Assembly (NCBI GenBank): GCA_963770485.1
Contig: CAVYPX010000009.1
Location: forward strand, 186,001-250,000
Source of the DNA: CAVVEC01 sp963770485
GTDB lineage: Bacteria > Acidobacteriota > Terriglobia > Terriglobales > Acidobacteriaceae
Direction of reading: 5' to 3'
Length of the DNA stretch: 64,000 nucleotides
The position numbers were made by a program, and so were the translations under genes. This document shows positions 51,537-61,021 of this stretch, one piece after another; the stretch's first letter is position 1; each line of letters starts with the position of its first letter. The notes under the pieces are model-generated. The model did not search any database. It was not told the origin of the DNA and saw nothing but the letters and a program-made list of their open reading frames with translations.

Positions 51537-52721
51537 CTATTGGGGATTTCCCGGCGCCATGTAGGTTCGGGTGATCCGGTCGTGCCAGCAGAGTTCGTCT
51601 TCGTCGAGGAAGCACCAGGCATATCCCAGAGCCAGCGACAAGCCGGATAGCACCGAGGCCAGAACGCGCCAGCGCCGGATTCTTCGCGGGACCGCGCTGC
51701 CGTCGAACCGGCTCAAGTGCAGCTTCGCCAACTTCAGCCCCGGGGTGCTTCCGGTGTATACCAGCAGCAGATATTGGTAAGCCATCCAAAACATCCCGAT
51801 CAAAGCCGTAGAGATTCCCACTACCTGCTGCAACGGCGGCACGACGGCAGTGATCCGGAAAAACAAGTATGCGAAAACCACGAATGCTGAGACTACGAAC
51901 AGCGCGTCGATGGCCCCCGCCATAAGGCGGCGTGGCATCGGAGCCGGTTGCAGCGGCAGTTCAAATCCCCGGCGCCTTTCTTGCGCCGGCTGTTCCACCG
52001 GTTCGATCAGGATCCCGCCGAGCGCCGGAGGGGGAGGCAGAAGCTCAGGTACCTCCAGGATACGTGGACGGTGGAAAACGGGGTCGGCGAGTTCAGCGAG
52101 AACGGCCGGCGGCGCGGCAGACGAACGGGGGAATTCCAAAATCCTCGTGCTGGGTTCTGCCACATTCAGATGGACGGACAGCGCCTCAGCCCCGGTGCGT
52201 ATGGTGGATGTTTCCGCAACAGCAGGGGTGGGGATTGGGTCCCGCAGCGCCAGCGCGAATGGGCCGACAACAGTTGCCGTTGCGGGATTGGCCGCGGGGG
52301 CGCTCCACGAAGACTCGGGAGGGTCGAACTTCAATTGCAACGAGGGATAATGGGGCGAACGAGGCCGTTTACGCGCCCGGTAATTGTTAACCCGGGATGC
52401 CACTTCCTGCCGCCAGGAATCAGAATCCGGCACTGCAAGAAGCTCCGCCTGACCTGATGACTTCAGCGGCACAGCTGGCCCGGCGGGTTCTAGACTGCTC
52501 TCGGCTGGTGCAGTTTGCGGTGGAATATCTCCCGCTCGCGAATCGTTTAGACCGTCCCCCGACCCATCGACTACAAAGCGCGGTTTCGGGGACGCAGAGC
52601 CTTGCTCCAGGCTGGCGGCGAAGCTCTGTTCGCTCGCATCATGCGCTTCAGGGTCGACAAGCCTTGCCGCGGGAGTTGGACTCGCGCCTTGACTGGCATC
52701 GGGTTGAAATCTGGGTTTCAT
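51537..52721 (-). CDS. RDD-family membrane protein with long Pro-rich N-terminus
   Basis: The ATG at 52721 gives 394 residues. About 250 residues of Pro/Ala/Ser-rich, probably disordered sequence, with a conserved SWRQEVASRVNNYRARK segment, precede an RDD domain: MPRRLMAGAIDALFVV with the first Arg-Asp pair, two or three helices, and LKLAKLHLSRFDGS. It ends in WHDRITRTYM. RDD proteins are membrane proteins of mostly unknown function, some being ion antiporters. It is divergent from lptD, with 228 bases between starts. Confidence 0.8.
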   Translation of the reverse strand: MKPRFQPDASQGASPTPAARLVDPEAHDASEQSFAASLEQGSASPKPRFVVDGSGDGLNDSRAGDIPPQTAPAESSLEPAGPAVPLKSSGQAELLAVPDSDSWRQEVASRVNNYRARKRPRSPHYPSLQLKFDPPESSWSAPAANPATATVVGPFALALRDPIPTPAVAETSTIRTGAEALSVHLNVAEPSTRILEFPRSSAAPPAVLAELADPVFHRPRILEVPELLPPPPALGGILIEPVEQPAQERRRGFELPLQPAPMPRRLMAGAIDALFVVSAFVVFAYLFFRITAVVPPLQQVVGISTALIGMFWMAYQYLLLVYTGSTPGLKLAKLHLSRFDGSAVPRRIRRWRVLASVLSGLSLALGYAWCFLDEDELCWHDRITRTYMAPGNPQ

Positions 52722-52949
52722 GTCAGGACGACTCGCGGCCGGACGAATTTCCCAAAGCACAGCGGCACACTACGCCACCGAGCGGGCAGAACACGGGCCG
52801 GGTTAGCAGTAAGAAAAAAGAAGCCAGAACTGCTAAGAATACCGCGCCATCCAATCCGATGCCATTCGCTTTGCCTCTCGGGCCAGCGCCGTGCTAACGT
52901 CACGATACCCGAGCGTGGCCTTGCCCCTCGGCGAGTTCGTGCGTTTCCG

Positions 52950-55403
52950 ATGACTTCCCGCAAACGATTCCTTATCACGACGGCGTTGGTTTGTCATCTG
53001 CTACTCGCACCTTCCTTAGTAACCAGCCAGTTGCTTGCTCCTTCCACCGCGCCGGTTTCGTCTCAAGGCCTGCCGAACACACCCTCGGTGCCCAGGGAGG
53101 AGGAGGTAACCATACGCGCGACTTCTCAGGAAAAAGAAGGCGCAATCTACAAGTTGCACGGAAAGGTTGAGATTCACTACGGCACCTACATCCTCTATGC
53201 CGACGAGGTCATCTACAACTCCGAGACCGGTGACTCCACCGCCGATGGTCATGTGATTCTCGAAGGCGGGCCCAACGACGAGCATATCCAGGCCAGTCAC
53301 GGCACCTACAACGTCCGCGCCGAGAGTGGACGCTTCCAGAACGTAACCGGCAGCATCGGAGTTCGTTTGCGCGGCAACCGGCTCATGCTGACCTCCTCGA
53401 ATCCCTTCTTTTTCACGGGAAAGATCGTCGAAAAAACTGCTCCTGACCATTACAAGGTCTATGACGGCACGGTCACAACCTGTGAATTGCCCCATCCCAA
53501 GTGGAAGTTCAGTGCGCAAAAAGTTGTGGTTGAAGTCGGAGACAAGGCCAAGATCTACCACAGCACTTTCGGCATCAAAGGAATTCCGATTCTGTATTTT
53601 CCTTTTGCCACGCTACCGGCCGAGCGTTTGCCGCGACAGTCCGGCTTTCTCATTCCCAATATCGGGACCTCTTCGGTCAAAGGAACCATTCTTGGCGAAT
53701 CGTTGTTTTGGGCCATTAACCGCAGCCTGGATGCGCACATCGGCGCCGAGTATTTCTCAGCACGGGGATGGGCCCCGCAAGGGGAATTTCGCGCCCGGCC
53801 GAGCGACACATCGTTCGTGGATCTTAATTTTTTCAGTGTGCTCGACCGCGGCGTCGGTAATCCTCCGGTAGATCAGGGTGGCGAAGAAGTGCGTCTGAAT
53901 GCTTTGGGTACATTCGGCCACAACTTCCGCGGCGTCGCCAACATTGACTATCTCAGCTCGTTCGTTTTTCGACTCGCCTTCAGCGAGGTTTTTACACAGG
54001 CGGTAGATTCGGAAGTAAAGTCCGACGCCTTTCTCTCGAACACAACGAACAACTTTTTCGCCAATGCTTCGATGCAGCGTTACCAGGACTTCGAAAGCAC
54101 TACGTCGGGTGACGTCATCACCATCCTGCATGCTCCCAGCTTCGAAGTGTCGAGCGTGGACCGCCAGCTATGGCACTCGCCTTTGTACTGGTCCTATGAC
54201 GCGGCGGCTGAAGGACTGTCCCGCAGCGAGCCGGGGTTCAGCACAGCTCCGCTGCTGGGGCGCTTCGATCTGAGTCCAAGCTTGTCTTTGCCGCTGCAAT
54301 TGCGGGGATGGTCTTTTCGTCCGGAACTCTCGCTTCGGGATACGACCTACACTCAGAAACTTTTATCTTCTTCCAACGGGACCAGGTTGGCAGTCTCCGA
54401 CGCGATCAACCGCAAGGCCCTGCAAGGCTCGGTGGAGCTGCGGCCACCGGCCGTGGGCCGGATTTTTGACCACGAGTTTATGGGACGGAAGTGGAAACAC
54501 GTCATCGAGCCCCGCGTAGTTTACAACTACGTAACCGGCGTCAGTAATTTTGCCAACATCCTGCGCTTCGACGAGCGGGACATTCTCGCCAACACCAATG
54601 AAGTCGAATACGCGGTGGTGAACCGGCTCTATGCCAAGCGCACGTCCAAGCCCCCGGAAGACTGCGGCCAGCCCGGCATGCCTTCTCTCTTTGTGGGCGG
54701 TGTGACGCCCCACAGCCTCATACCGTGGGAACGACAAAGCCAACCGACGGAGGCGCCGTGTGACGCGGGACCGGAGGTGCGGGAAGTCGTTACCTGGGAG
54801 TTAGCGCAAAAATACTTTGTCGATCCCACTTTCGGAGGCGCACTGGTGGCCGGACGCAGCAATGTGTTCACTAGCACGGTGGACTTGACCGGCATTTCGT
54901 TCCTGACCGAACCCCGTCACCTTTCCCCGCTAGTCTCCCGCCTGCGTATTCAGAGAAGTGCGCGAACTGATATCGAGTGGGATGTGGACTACGATTTCAA
55001 GCAAAGCCGCATCAACGCCAGCACGGCATTCGTTAACTACCATATCGGCCCGTTCACGGTGGGTGGGGGCGATGCCTATCTGCAGGTTCCGGGTGAGACG
55101 GTGGGGACGACTCCGACTTTTTCGCCACAGTTGTTTAATCAATTCCGGCTGCTGTTGGGATACGGCCATACCAGCAAACCGGGTTTTAGCGCCGCCACGA
55201 ATGTGGGCTTCGATGCGAATCTGGGCTTTCTGCAGTACGCTGCTGTGCAAACCACCTATAACTGGGACTGTTGCGGAGTGAACCTCGAATTCCGCCGCTT
55301 CGCCCTGGGTTCGGTGAGGAATGAGAACCAGTACCGCTTCACCTTCGCGCTCGCCAATCTGGGATCGCTCGGCAATCTCCGGCGGGCGGAGAGGCTATTC
55401 TGA
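52950..55403 (+). CDS. lptD: LPS-assembly outer membrane protein LptD
   Basis: LptD inserts lipopolysaccharide into the outer membrane. The start at ATG 52950 (MTSRKRF) puts a signal peptide at the N-terminus; the 116 codons upstream overlap the divergent gene region. The periplasmic OstA/LptA-like domain reads GKVEIHYGTYILYADEVIYNSETGDSTADGHVIL. The barrel follows from about residue 220, with YFPFATLPAERLPRQSGFLIPNIG and many short strands. Four cysteines are present in the later part; disulfide pairing cannot be judged. The 817-residue length is normal. Confidence 0.92.
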   Translation: MTSRKRFLITTALVCHLLLAPSLVTSQLLAPSTAPVSSQGLPNTPSVPREEEVTIRATSQEKEGAIYKLHGKVEIHYGTYILYADEVIYNSETGDSTADGHVILEGGPNDEHIQASHGTYNVRAESGRFQNVTGSIGVRLRGNRLMLTSSNPFFFTGKIVEKTAPDHYKVYDGTVTTCELPHPKWKFSAQKVVVEVGDKAKIYHSTFGIKGIPILYFPFATLPAERLPRQSGFLIPNIGTSSVKGTILGESLFWAINRSLDAHIGAEYFSARGWAPQGEFRARPSDTSFVDLNFFSVLDRGVGNPPVDQGGEEVRLNALGTFGHNFRGVANIDYLSSFVFRLAFSEVFTQAVDSEVKSDAFLSNTTNNFFANASMQRYQDFESTTSGDVITILHAPSFEVSSVDRQLWHSPLYWSYDAAAEGLSRSEPGFSTAPLLGRFDLSPSLSLPLQLRGWSFRPELSLRDTTYTQKLLSSSNGTRLAVSDAINRKALQGSVELRPPAVGRIFDHEFMGRKWKHVIEPRVVYNYVTGVSNFANILRFDERDILANTNEVEYAVVNRLYAKRTSKPPEDCGQPGMPSLFVGGVTPHSLIPWERQSQPTEAPCDAGPEVREVVTWELAQKYFVDPTFGGALVAGRSNVFTSTVDLTGISFLTEPRHLSPLVSRLRIQRSARTDIEWDVDYDFKQSRINASTAFVNYHIGPFTVGGGDAYLQVPGETVGTTPTFSPQLFNQFRLLLGYGHTSKPGFSAATNVGFDANLGFLQYAAVQTTYNWDCCGVNLEFRRFALGSVRNENQYRFTFALANLGSLGNLRRAERLF

Positions 55404-55418
55404 AAAATCAGGCCTGCT

Positions 55419-56870
55419 TTAGTCACCTGCAGCGACCACGGTTGACCGGTGGTTGTCGGTTCGATTCATTCGCACCCATAGGAAAATAGCGAGAGCCCAC
55501 CCCGTCAGCAGCGGAACTAAACTGGCAAGACCATGCAACCCCGCGAGTTCTCCGAGATTGAAGGCCCCATGGCTGTGTTGCTCAGGGTCTTCGGCCAGCG
55601 TCAGCATCGATGTTGAATTCAAGGAAAACCGGCCTGCCCAGAATGAGGGCCAGAATAACTGCAGCAAAGGACAACGGAATTCATCGGGAGGCTGTGGTGT
55701 GGTCGACACCGCCATGAGAGCGAATAAGCCGCCGCAAACTGCGAGTACGGCAAGCACTCTTCGCCAACCCGGGCGCGCGCCGTCCCATACAGGAGCTAAC
55801 CCGACACATAAAAGCGGCAAACCTGCTGCCATGTAGCGCGGACCGTACGACCAGCCTCCGGCCCAGGCACGGAATGAAGCGTGGAACAAGAAATAGTAGC
55901 CTGCGATAGCGGCAGCGGCTGCTGCGGCAGGCCGGGTTGAATCCTGTTGGTACAGCCGTCGTAATCCGCAAGGTGCGGCAAAAACCACGGGAGCGACAAA
56001 CAGCAGCCCGCGCCGGCACCCGAACAGCAATTTCAGCATTACGTCTGCCCTGGGATAAGTGAGCCCCATGTAGCCGCGCTTCATCCAAGGAAACGCACCT
56101 TCCGGATAATAGGAATAGCTGGCATGCAGCGCGGAACCAAAAGCAAGATACTGATAGACCATCAGCACCAGCGCGCAGGCAACCGCCCCGATGACAATGC
56201 CAAGAGCAACGTGCAAGCGTCGAGGCCATCCTTTGCCCCAGACTTGCGCCAACGCCAGAACACCTAATAAGGCAGACGCCGGCGCTGCTGGATATTCCGT
56301 CACCGTCGCCCATCCTGCAACCAAACCAATGGCGAGTCCCCAGAGCGCGTCTCGTCGCCCGCTGCTATTACCGGGTGGAATCACGGCGATCGTAAATGCG
56401 AACACCAGGCATGCGGCGGCCAAGGCGTGCCCCCAGAACAGAGTTGCGTATGCCCACATGGGAGTGGCCAGGCCCATGCCGATGGCGGCGAAGGCCGAGC
56501 CGCCTGGCGTACTCCCCAGGCGCAGCGCGATCAGGAACAGACACCCGCATACGGCCGCCATCGGGAAAGCCACTCCAAATACCGTGGTGGAATAAGAAAG
56601 AGCGACCAGACCGCTAGGCGATGCGGGATCCACCCCTACCACACGCAAAATGGGCTCCGTCGCCTCAACTACGGGCACTGCTAGCAACGCCAGTCCGGGC
56701 GCTTTGTCGGAGTAGTAGTGGCCGCCGACAAAAGTCTTGTCCTCCGTATTTTCATGGTAAGCATCGATGCGGAGCGTTCGCTGCTCGACCAGAGCGCGCA
56801 CCAGGTCGAAGCGGGAATTCTGATTCCATCCGCCGCCCGGATAAAAATATGCGTAGGAAATGAAAGTCAC
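55419..56870 (-). CDS. polytopic membrane protein, glycosyltransferase-like
   Basis: The 483-residue frame from GTG 56870 has about ten hydrophobic helices and an acidic first loop (NSRFDLVRALVEQRTLRID ... DKTFVGGHYYSDKAPGLALLAVP), similar to GT-C enzymes. No family was recognised with certainty. The frame stays open upstream to about 56998, and a basic stretch (STRKRALLIVAVTF) makes the first membrane helix complete only if translation begins earlier, perhaps at a CTG or another rare codon. No standard start exists there. Confidence 0.65.
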   Translation of the reverse strand: MTFISYAYFYPGGGWNQNSRFDLVRALVEQRTLRIDAYHENTEDKTFVGGHYYSDKAPGLALLAVPVVEATEPILRVVGVDPASPSGLVALSYSTTVFGVAFPMAAVCGCLFLIALRLGSTPGGSAFAAIGMGLATPMWAYATLFWGHALAAACLVFAFTIAVIPPGNSSGRRDALWGLAIGLVAGWATVTEYPAAPASALLGVLALAQVWGKGWPRRLHVALGIVIGAVACALVLMVYQYLAFGSALHASYSYYPEGAFPWMKRGYMGLTYPRADVMLKLLFGCRRGLLFVAPVVFAAPCGLRRLYQQDSTRPAAAAAAAIAGYYFLFHASFRAWAGGWSYGPRYMAAGLPLLCVGLAPVWDGARPGWRRVLAVLAVCGGLFALMAVSTTPQPPDEFRCPLLQLFWPSFWAGRFSLNSTSMLTLAEDPEQHSHGAFNLGELAGLHGLASLVPLLTGWALAIFLWVRMNRTDNHRSTVVAAGD

Positions 56871-57335
56871 CGCGACGATCAGCAGGGCACGCTTCCGGGT
56901 GGAATGGGAACAGATTGGCGGCGCAGGATTCGTAGTGTTGATTCCGAGTTCGGAATTCGGTATCAGGAGGCTTCCAAGATAATTTAGCCCACCTCGTCAG
57001 TAAAGCCTTGAAATTATCCGAGTCCGAGACTGTCAACAGAGTCCAGACCGCTTGTAGACCGTCGCGCAAAAAATCAGGACAGCTCGGAGCCCCCCGAAGC
57101 TGTCCTTAAAACCCTCCCGGTTAGAAGGGCGTGTAATGAGCTAAGGGTAGAATCGGCGTATTTCAGGAGTATTGCGAAATTGTAAATTTCTCGTGAATCG
57201 GCGAGCCGATGAACCGAGCACAAACGGCGGTCTCGAAACATGAGCTCGGCGGTTGTCACATGTGCGTGTGATCCGGCCGCTGCGCCGATTGCCCCCGCTG
57301 TTACCATGGTTACAGTTCCTTTTCCAGGAGAAGCC
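56871..57335. other. divergent intergenic region before hemL
   Basis: The stretch includes the possible 5' extension of the membrane protein gene and the leader of hemL. No clear promoter or RNA structure was found. Confidence 0.4.
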
Positions 57336-58703
57336 ATGGCCCGCAAAACCGAGATATCGCGCAAGCTGCAAAAGCGCGCCGAGCAGATGATTCCGGGTGG
57401 CGTGAATTCGCCCGTGCGGGCCTTTCGGTCGGTGGGTGGCGACGCGCCTTTCATGGTGCGAGGCGAAGGTTCGCATATTTTCGATGCCGATGGCAATGAG
57501 TACATCGATTACATCGGTTCGTGGGGCCCGCTCATCCTCGGCCACGCCGCACCTGGCGTGGTAGAGGCCGTCATTGCCGCGGCGCGAAATGGGACCAGCT
57601 TCGGCGCTTCGACTCCGGCGGAGGCCGATCTTGCCGAGATCGTGCTGTCCGCGTTTCCGCATGTGCAGAAAGTGCGATTCGTCAGCTCGGGGACGGAAGC
57701 CACGATGTCGGCCATTCGGCTGGCTCGCGCTTACACCAAGCGCAAGTACATCGTGAAATTTGAGGGCTGCTATCACGGCCATGCCGACGCGCTGCTGGTG
57801 AAAGCTGGCTCGGGAGTGGCCACGCTCGGTATTCCAGGCTCGGCCGGCGTGCCGGAGGAGTTCACCCAGTTCACTCTGGCTCTGCCCTTCAATGACACGG
57901 ATGCGCTGGAGCAGGCATTCAAGAAGTTCAGGCATCAGATCGCTTGCGTGATCGTGGAACCGGTAGTGGGCAACATGGGTTGTGTTCCGCCGGCGCGTGG
58001 ATATCTCGAAGCGGTGCGGGCCATCACTCAGCGCGACCAGGCTGTGCTCATTTTCGACGAAGTCATGACCGGGTTTCGTCTGGCCTTCGGCGGCGCGCAA
58101 GAGCTGTACGCAATCACACCGGACCTGACCACGATGGGCAAGATTATCGGCGGCGGCCTGCCGGTCGGAGCCTACGGGGGTCCGTCGGAGATCATGGACC
58201 TGGTGGCGCCGCTCGGACCGGTGTACCAGGCAGGCACGCTCTCGGGAAATCCTTTGGCGATGGCGGCCGGGCTGGCCACGCTGCGGCATTTGCGCGAACA
58301 CAAGAAGGAAATCTATCCGCGCCTGGATAAGCTTTGTGGGGAGCTGACGGCCGGGGTTGCAGCGGCGGCCAAGGAAGCCGGTGTGCTCTGTCTGCTACAA
58401 CCGTGTGGGTTCGATGTTCACCTGGTTCTTCGCTCCAGGTCCGGTGACGGACTGGGATTCGGCGGCACAAGTCCGATATCGAAGCTTTCGGCGCGATTCT
58501 TTCGTGCCATGCTGGAAAACGGAATCTACCTGCCGCCGTCGCAGTTCGAAGCCGCGTTTCTGAGCGTGGCCCACACCGATGAAGATATCCAGCAGACGAT
58601 TGCGGCGGCGAAGCAGGCGTTCGCGCTGGACAACAGCATAGGTCGAGTTCTGGCGAAAACCGACGTCAAGGAGCGACTGAGGAGCGCAGCCCACGAATGC
58701 TGA
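57336..58703 (+). CDS. hemL: glutamate-1-semialdehyde 2,1-aminomutase with a scrambled internal segment
   Basis: The ATG at 57336, five bases after AGGAG, gives MARKTEISRKLQKRAEQMIPGGVNSPVRAF. HemL makes 5-aminolevulinate for tetrapyrroles. The PLP Lys is Lys269 in MGKIIGGGLPVGAYGG; SSGTEATM and YHGHADALL are intact. Residues about 352-386 do not match the family, but the +1 frame there reads VCYNRVGSMFTWFFAPGPV. A next frame reads SDIEAFG, and the original frame resumes with RFFRAMLENGIYLPPSQ. Three single-base insertions near 58388, 58471 and 58493 explain this. The C-terminus is extended by about 25 residues. Confidence 0.92.
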   Translation: MARKTEISRKLQKRAEQMIPGGVNSPVRAFRSVGGDAPFMVRGEGSHIFDADGNEYIDYIGSWGPLILGHAAPGVVEAVIAAARNGTSFGASTPAEADLAEIVLSAFPHVQKVRFVSSGTEATMSAIRLARAYTKRKYIVKFEGCYHGHADALLVKAGSGVATLGIPGSAGVPEEFTQFTLALPFNDTDALEQAFKKFRHQIACVIVEPVVGNMGCVPPARGYLEAVRAITQRDQAVLIFDEVMTGFRLAFGGAQELYAITPDLTTMGKIIGGGLPVGAYGGPSEIMDLVAPLGPVYQAGTLSGNPLAMAAGLATLRHLREHKKEIYPRLDKLCGELTAGVAAAAKEAGVLCLLQPCGFDVHLVLRSRSGDGLGFGGTSPISKLSARFFRAMLENGIYLPPSQFEAAFLSVAHTDEDIQQTIAAAKQAFALDNSIGRVLAKTDVKERLRSAAHEC

Positions 58704-58715
58704 GCCGAGATCCGT

Positions 58716-59457
58716 CTAGCTGATTGCTGAAAGCTGAGAGCTGATAGCTTCTTTCGCCATCATTTCCGGAATGGTCACAAACTCGTATCCTTCAGATTTG
58801 TAGCGGGCAATCAGACGATCGGTCGCGATCACAGTTTGGGAACGATCGGCCCCAAAGACGGCGTGGCTGCCGTCGTGTAAAAGGATCACGTCGCCGCCGC
58901 GGACCTGTTCGCGGATCTTTTGTTCAACGTGCTCTGCGGGCTTTCCCTGCCAGTCGAAGCCGGTGACGTTCCACATAACCGGCTGCAGTCCGATGCCCCG
59001 CACTACTTGCAGGGTGCCCGGCCTGCGTCCCCCGAATGGCGGACGAAACAGCCGGGAATGCTCTCCTACCGCGTCATCCAGCGCCTGTTCGCATTGTTCA
59101 AGTTCCCTGCGGGTCTGCTGGCGCTGAAGCAAAAATCAGATTGGGATGGCTGAAGGTATGGTTGCCGACGACGTGGCCAGCCTGCACCAGCTCGCGGACA
59201 ATGTCAGGACGCTGTTTCACGAAGCGGCCGATCAGAAAAAATGTGGCGCGCACACCGTGTTTGGCGAGAACTTCGAGCAAGCGTAAGGTGAATGGATCGT
59301 TGGGACCGTCGTCGTAGGTAAGCGCGAGTTGCCTGGTTCCGCGGCTGAGTCCAGTAAAGGTTGGGCCATACCACTGCCCGGCCGGCGCCATGGACTGGTA
59401 GCCAGCCGCCGAAGCCGCTGCAGTTCCTAAAACGCCAGCCGCGAGGTAACCGAACAT
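58716..59457 (-). pseudogene. polysaccharide deacetylase (NodB domain), frameshifted
   Basis: The reverse strand from ATG 59457 has a signal-like N-terminus and NodB motifs TYDDGPND (metal-binding Asp) and NHTFSHPNL (His ligands), then stops soon after. The rest of the domain (RPPFGGR, NVTGFDW, ILLHDGS) is in a second frame. An extra base near the A5 run at 59131-59135 would explain the split. Deacetylases of this type remove N-acetyl groups from peptidoglycan or polysaccharides. It may be inactive, or the shift may be an assembly error. Confidence 0.8.
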
Positions 59458-59663
59458 GATGCGCCGATTGTAAATGCGATCAGGCCGCTTCACCACTTTC
59501 ACCACAGAGACACGGAGACACGGAGACACAGAGAAAATTCCTTTATTTCTTCGGCTTTCCTCTGTGTCTCTGGGGTGAAAAACAGGGGTTACTCTTCCCT
59601 CAATTGCACGCTACGCTCTATCGCGCTATCCTGCCATGCGAAGCGCAATTCCTCTACGAGCCC

Positions 59664-60329
59664 ATGGCCAATCTTTTTGAGCTGCCCCGCTACATTGCAG
59701 TGGAAGGACCTATACGCGTCGGCAAAAGCACGCTGGCGCGGATTCTGGCGGAGCGTCTGAATGCGCAGCGCGTCACGGAGGTGGAGGAGAACCCATTCCT
59801 GCGCGCCTTTTACGAGGGTGAGCACGGGGCTGGATTCCAGGCGCAGTTTGCTTTCCTGATCCGACGCTTCGAGCAGTTGAAAGCCCTTGACCTCGGCGCC
59901 CGTTCGCAGAAAATTGTGGTCAGCGACTTCATCTTCGAAAAAGACAAGCTGTTCGCCTGCCTGAACCTGACCGACCAGGAGCTCGACACCTATAACCGCT
60001 ATTACAACTACTTCCGCGAGCAGCTCCCCACGCCCGACCTGGTCATCTATCTGCAAGCCTCTCCCGACGTCCTGAAAAAGCGCCTGAAGAAAAAGAATGC
60101 GCCGGGCGAGAAGGCGATCAACGAAGAGTATCTGGAGGAAGTGATCAAGGCCTACGAACACTTTTTCTTTCACTACACTTCGTCGGACCTGCTGATCGTC
60201 AACACCTCGGAGATTGATTTCGTGGAGCGCAACGAAGACTTGCAAGAACTGCTGCGGAAAGTCTCCGCTCCGATCAAGGGGACACAATATTTCCTGCCGC
60301 TGGGGAATCAAGAAGCGGCCAGCGCGTGA
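59664..60329 (+). CDS. deoxynucleoside kinase (dGK/dCK family)
   Basis: The start at ATG 59664 gives 221 residues beginning MANLFELPRYIAVEGPIRVGKSTLARIL with the Walker A P-loop. The ENPFLRAFYEG segment, SDFIFEKDKLFA with the catalytic DRS-like position, and the lid KRLKKKNAPGEKAI follow. Such kinases phosphorylate deoxynucleosides in nucleotide salvage. Substrate choice cannot be read here. A 20-codon upstream extension lacks a ribosome-binding site. Confidence 0.87.
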   Translation: MANLFELPRYIAVEGPIRVGKSTLARILAERLNAQRVTEVEENPFLRAFYEGEHGAGFQAQFAFLIRRFEQLKALDLGARSQKIVVSDFIFEKDKLFACLNLTDQELDTYNRYYNYFREQLPTPDLVIYLQASPDVLKKRLKKKNAPGEKAINEEYLEEVIKAYEHFFFHYTSSDLLIVNTSEIDFVERNEDLQELLRKVSAPIKGTQYFLPLGNQEAASA

Positions 60330-60332
60330 GAA

Positions 60333-60373
60333 CCGTCGTTGGTCGTTCGTCGTTGGTCGTTGGCCGTCGGTCC
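60333..60373. repeat. GTTGGTCGTTCGTCG repeat
   Basis: CGTCGTTGGTCGTTCGTCG followed by TTGGTCGTTGGCCGTCGG, the same family as at 31421, just after the kinase stop. Confidence 0.6.
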
Positions 60374-60409
60374 TACGAAACGGGGCGTTGCAGAGCACCT
60401 CGGTGATAT

Positions 60410-60604
60410 ATGAACTATCTGAATTACTATTGCTGTCCAAGGGACCGGACGGAATGGGCCGACGCTTGGTCTTGCATGTGCAACGCAAAATGCCCCGTGT
60501 GCAACGCGGAGATTGAGCCGTATCGAAGCGACGAAATCCGTGTCCATTACGATGGCCCACCGCTGAACTTTGGCGATCCGCTACTTCTCGTGCCGCGGCA
60601 GTGA
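60410..60604 (+). CDS. small Cys-rich zinc-ribbon-like protein (64 aa)
   Basis: The peptide starts MNYLNYYCCPRDRTEW and has CMCNAKCPVCNAEIEP, giving six cysteines in a ribbon-like arrangement, then a C-terminal LLLVPRQ. Similar short proteins with CxCN..CPxC are common hypothetical proteins. The frame overlaps the end of the convergent vapC by 24 bases. There is only a weak ribosome-binding site. Confidence 0.55.
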   Translation: MNYLNYYCCPRDRTEWADAWSCMCNAKCPVCNAEIEPYRSDEIRVHYDGPPLNFGDPLLLVPRQ

Positions 60605-61021
60605 ATAAACCGATAATCCTTTCCCTACTTTCGCAAACTCGGGGTCGGCTGTGACCAGCCAGGCGCCGCGCTCGATGGCCAGTTCAGCAGCGAAGGCATC
60701 GGCGTAACCCAAGGCGTGCTTCTGTTTCAGCGTCCCTGCTCGAGTGGCTCGGTCCCGATCCGCCGCAACGACAGCTATGGGGAGTTCCTTCAGTCTCGCT
60801 TCGGATTCGCGGGCCTTGGCCTCGCCGTGGCGTCTCCACGCGATGTAGAACACTTCAGCCCAGTTGACCGCGGATAATATCAGTGGCAAATCCCGTCGCA
60901 GGGCCTCCTCGAGAAGATGCTGCACCTTCGCGGCGGTGACAGGCCGATCCTCGAAGTAACCGAGGAGGGCATTGGCATCGAGCACATAGCGCCGACCCTC
61001 GCGATTCGCAGACGGAGTCAT
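60581..61021 (-). CDS. vapC: PIN-domain toxin VapC
   Basis: The 146-residue protein is a PIN nuclease. Acidic residues are at the expected places: YVLDANALLGY (first Asp), NWAEVFY (Glu), LGYADAFAAELA (Asp) and VTADPEFAK (last Asp). Such toxins cleave RNA and are held inactive by the VapB antitoxin. It overlaps the antitoxin gene by four bases, a standard toxin-antitoxin arrangement. The toxin is downstream of the antitoxin. Confidence 0.9.
   Translation of the reverse strand: MTPSANREGRRYVLDANALLGYFEDRPVTAAKVQHLLEEALRRDLPLILSAVNWAEVFYIAWRRHGEAKARESEARLKELPIAVVAADRDRATRAGTLKQKHALGYADAFAAELAIERGAWLVTADPEFAKVGKGLSVYSLPRHEK

Noticed and set aside
52602..52949. 116-codon N-terminal extension of lptD
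   Set aside because: It would put basic, low-complexity residues before the signal peptide and overlap the divergent RDD gene.
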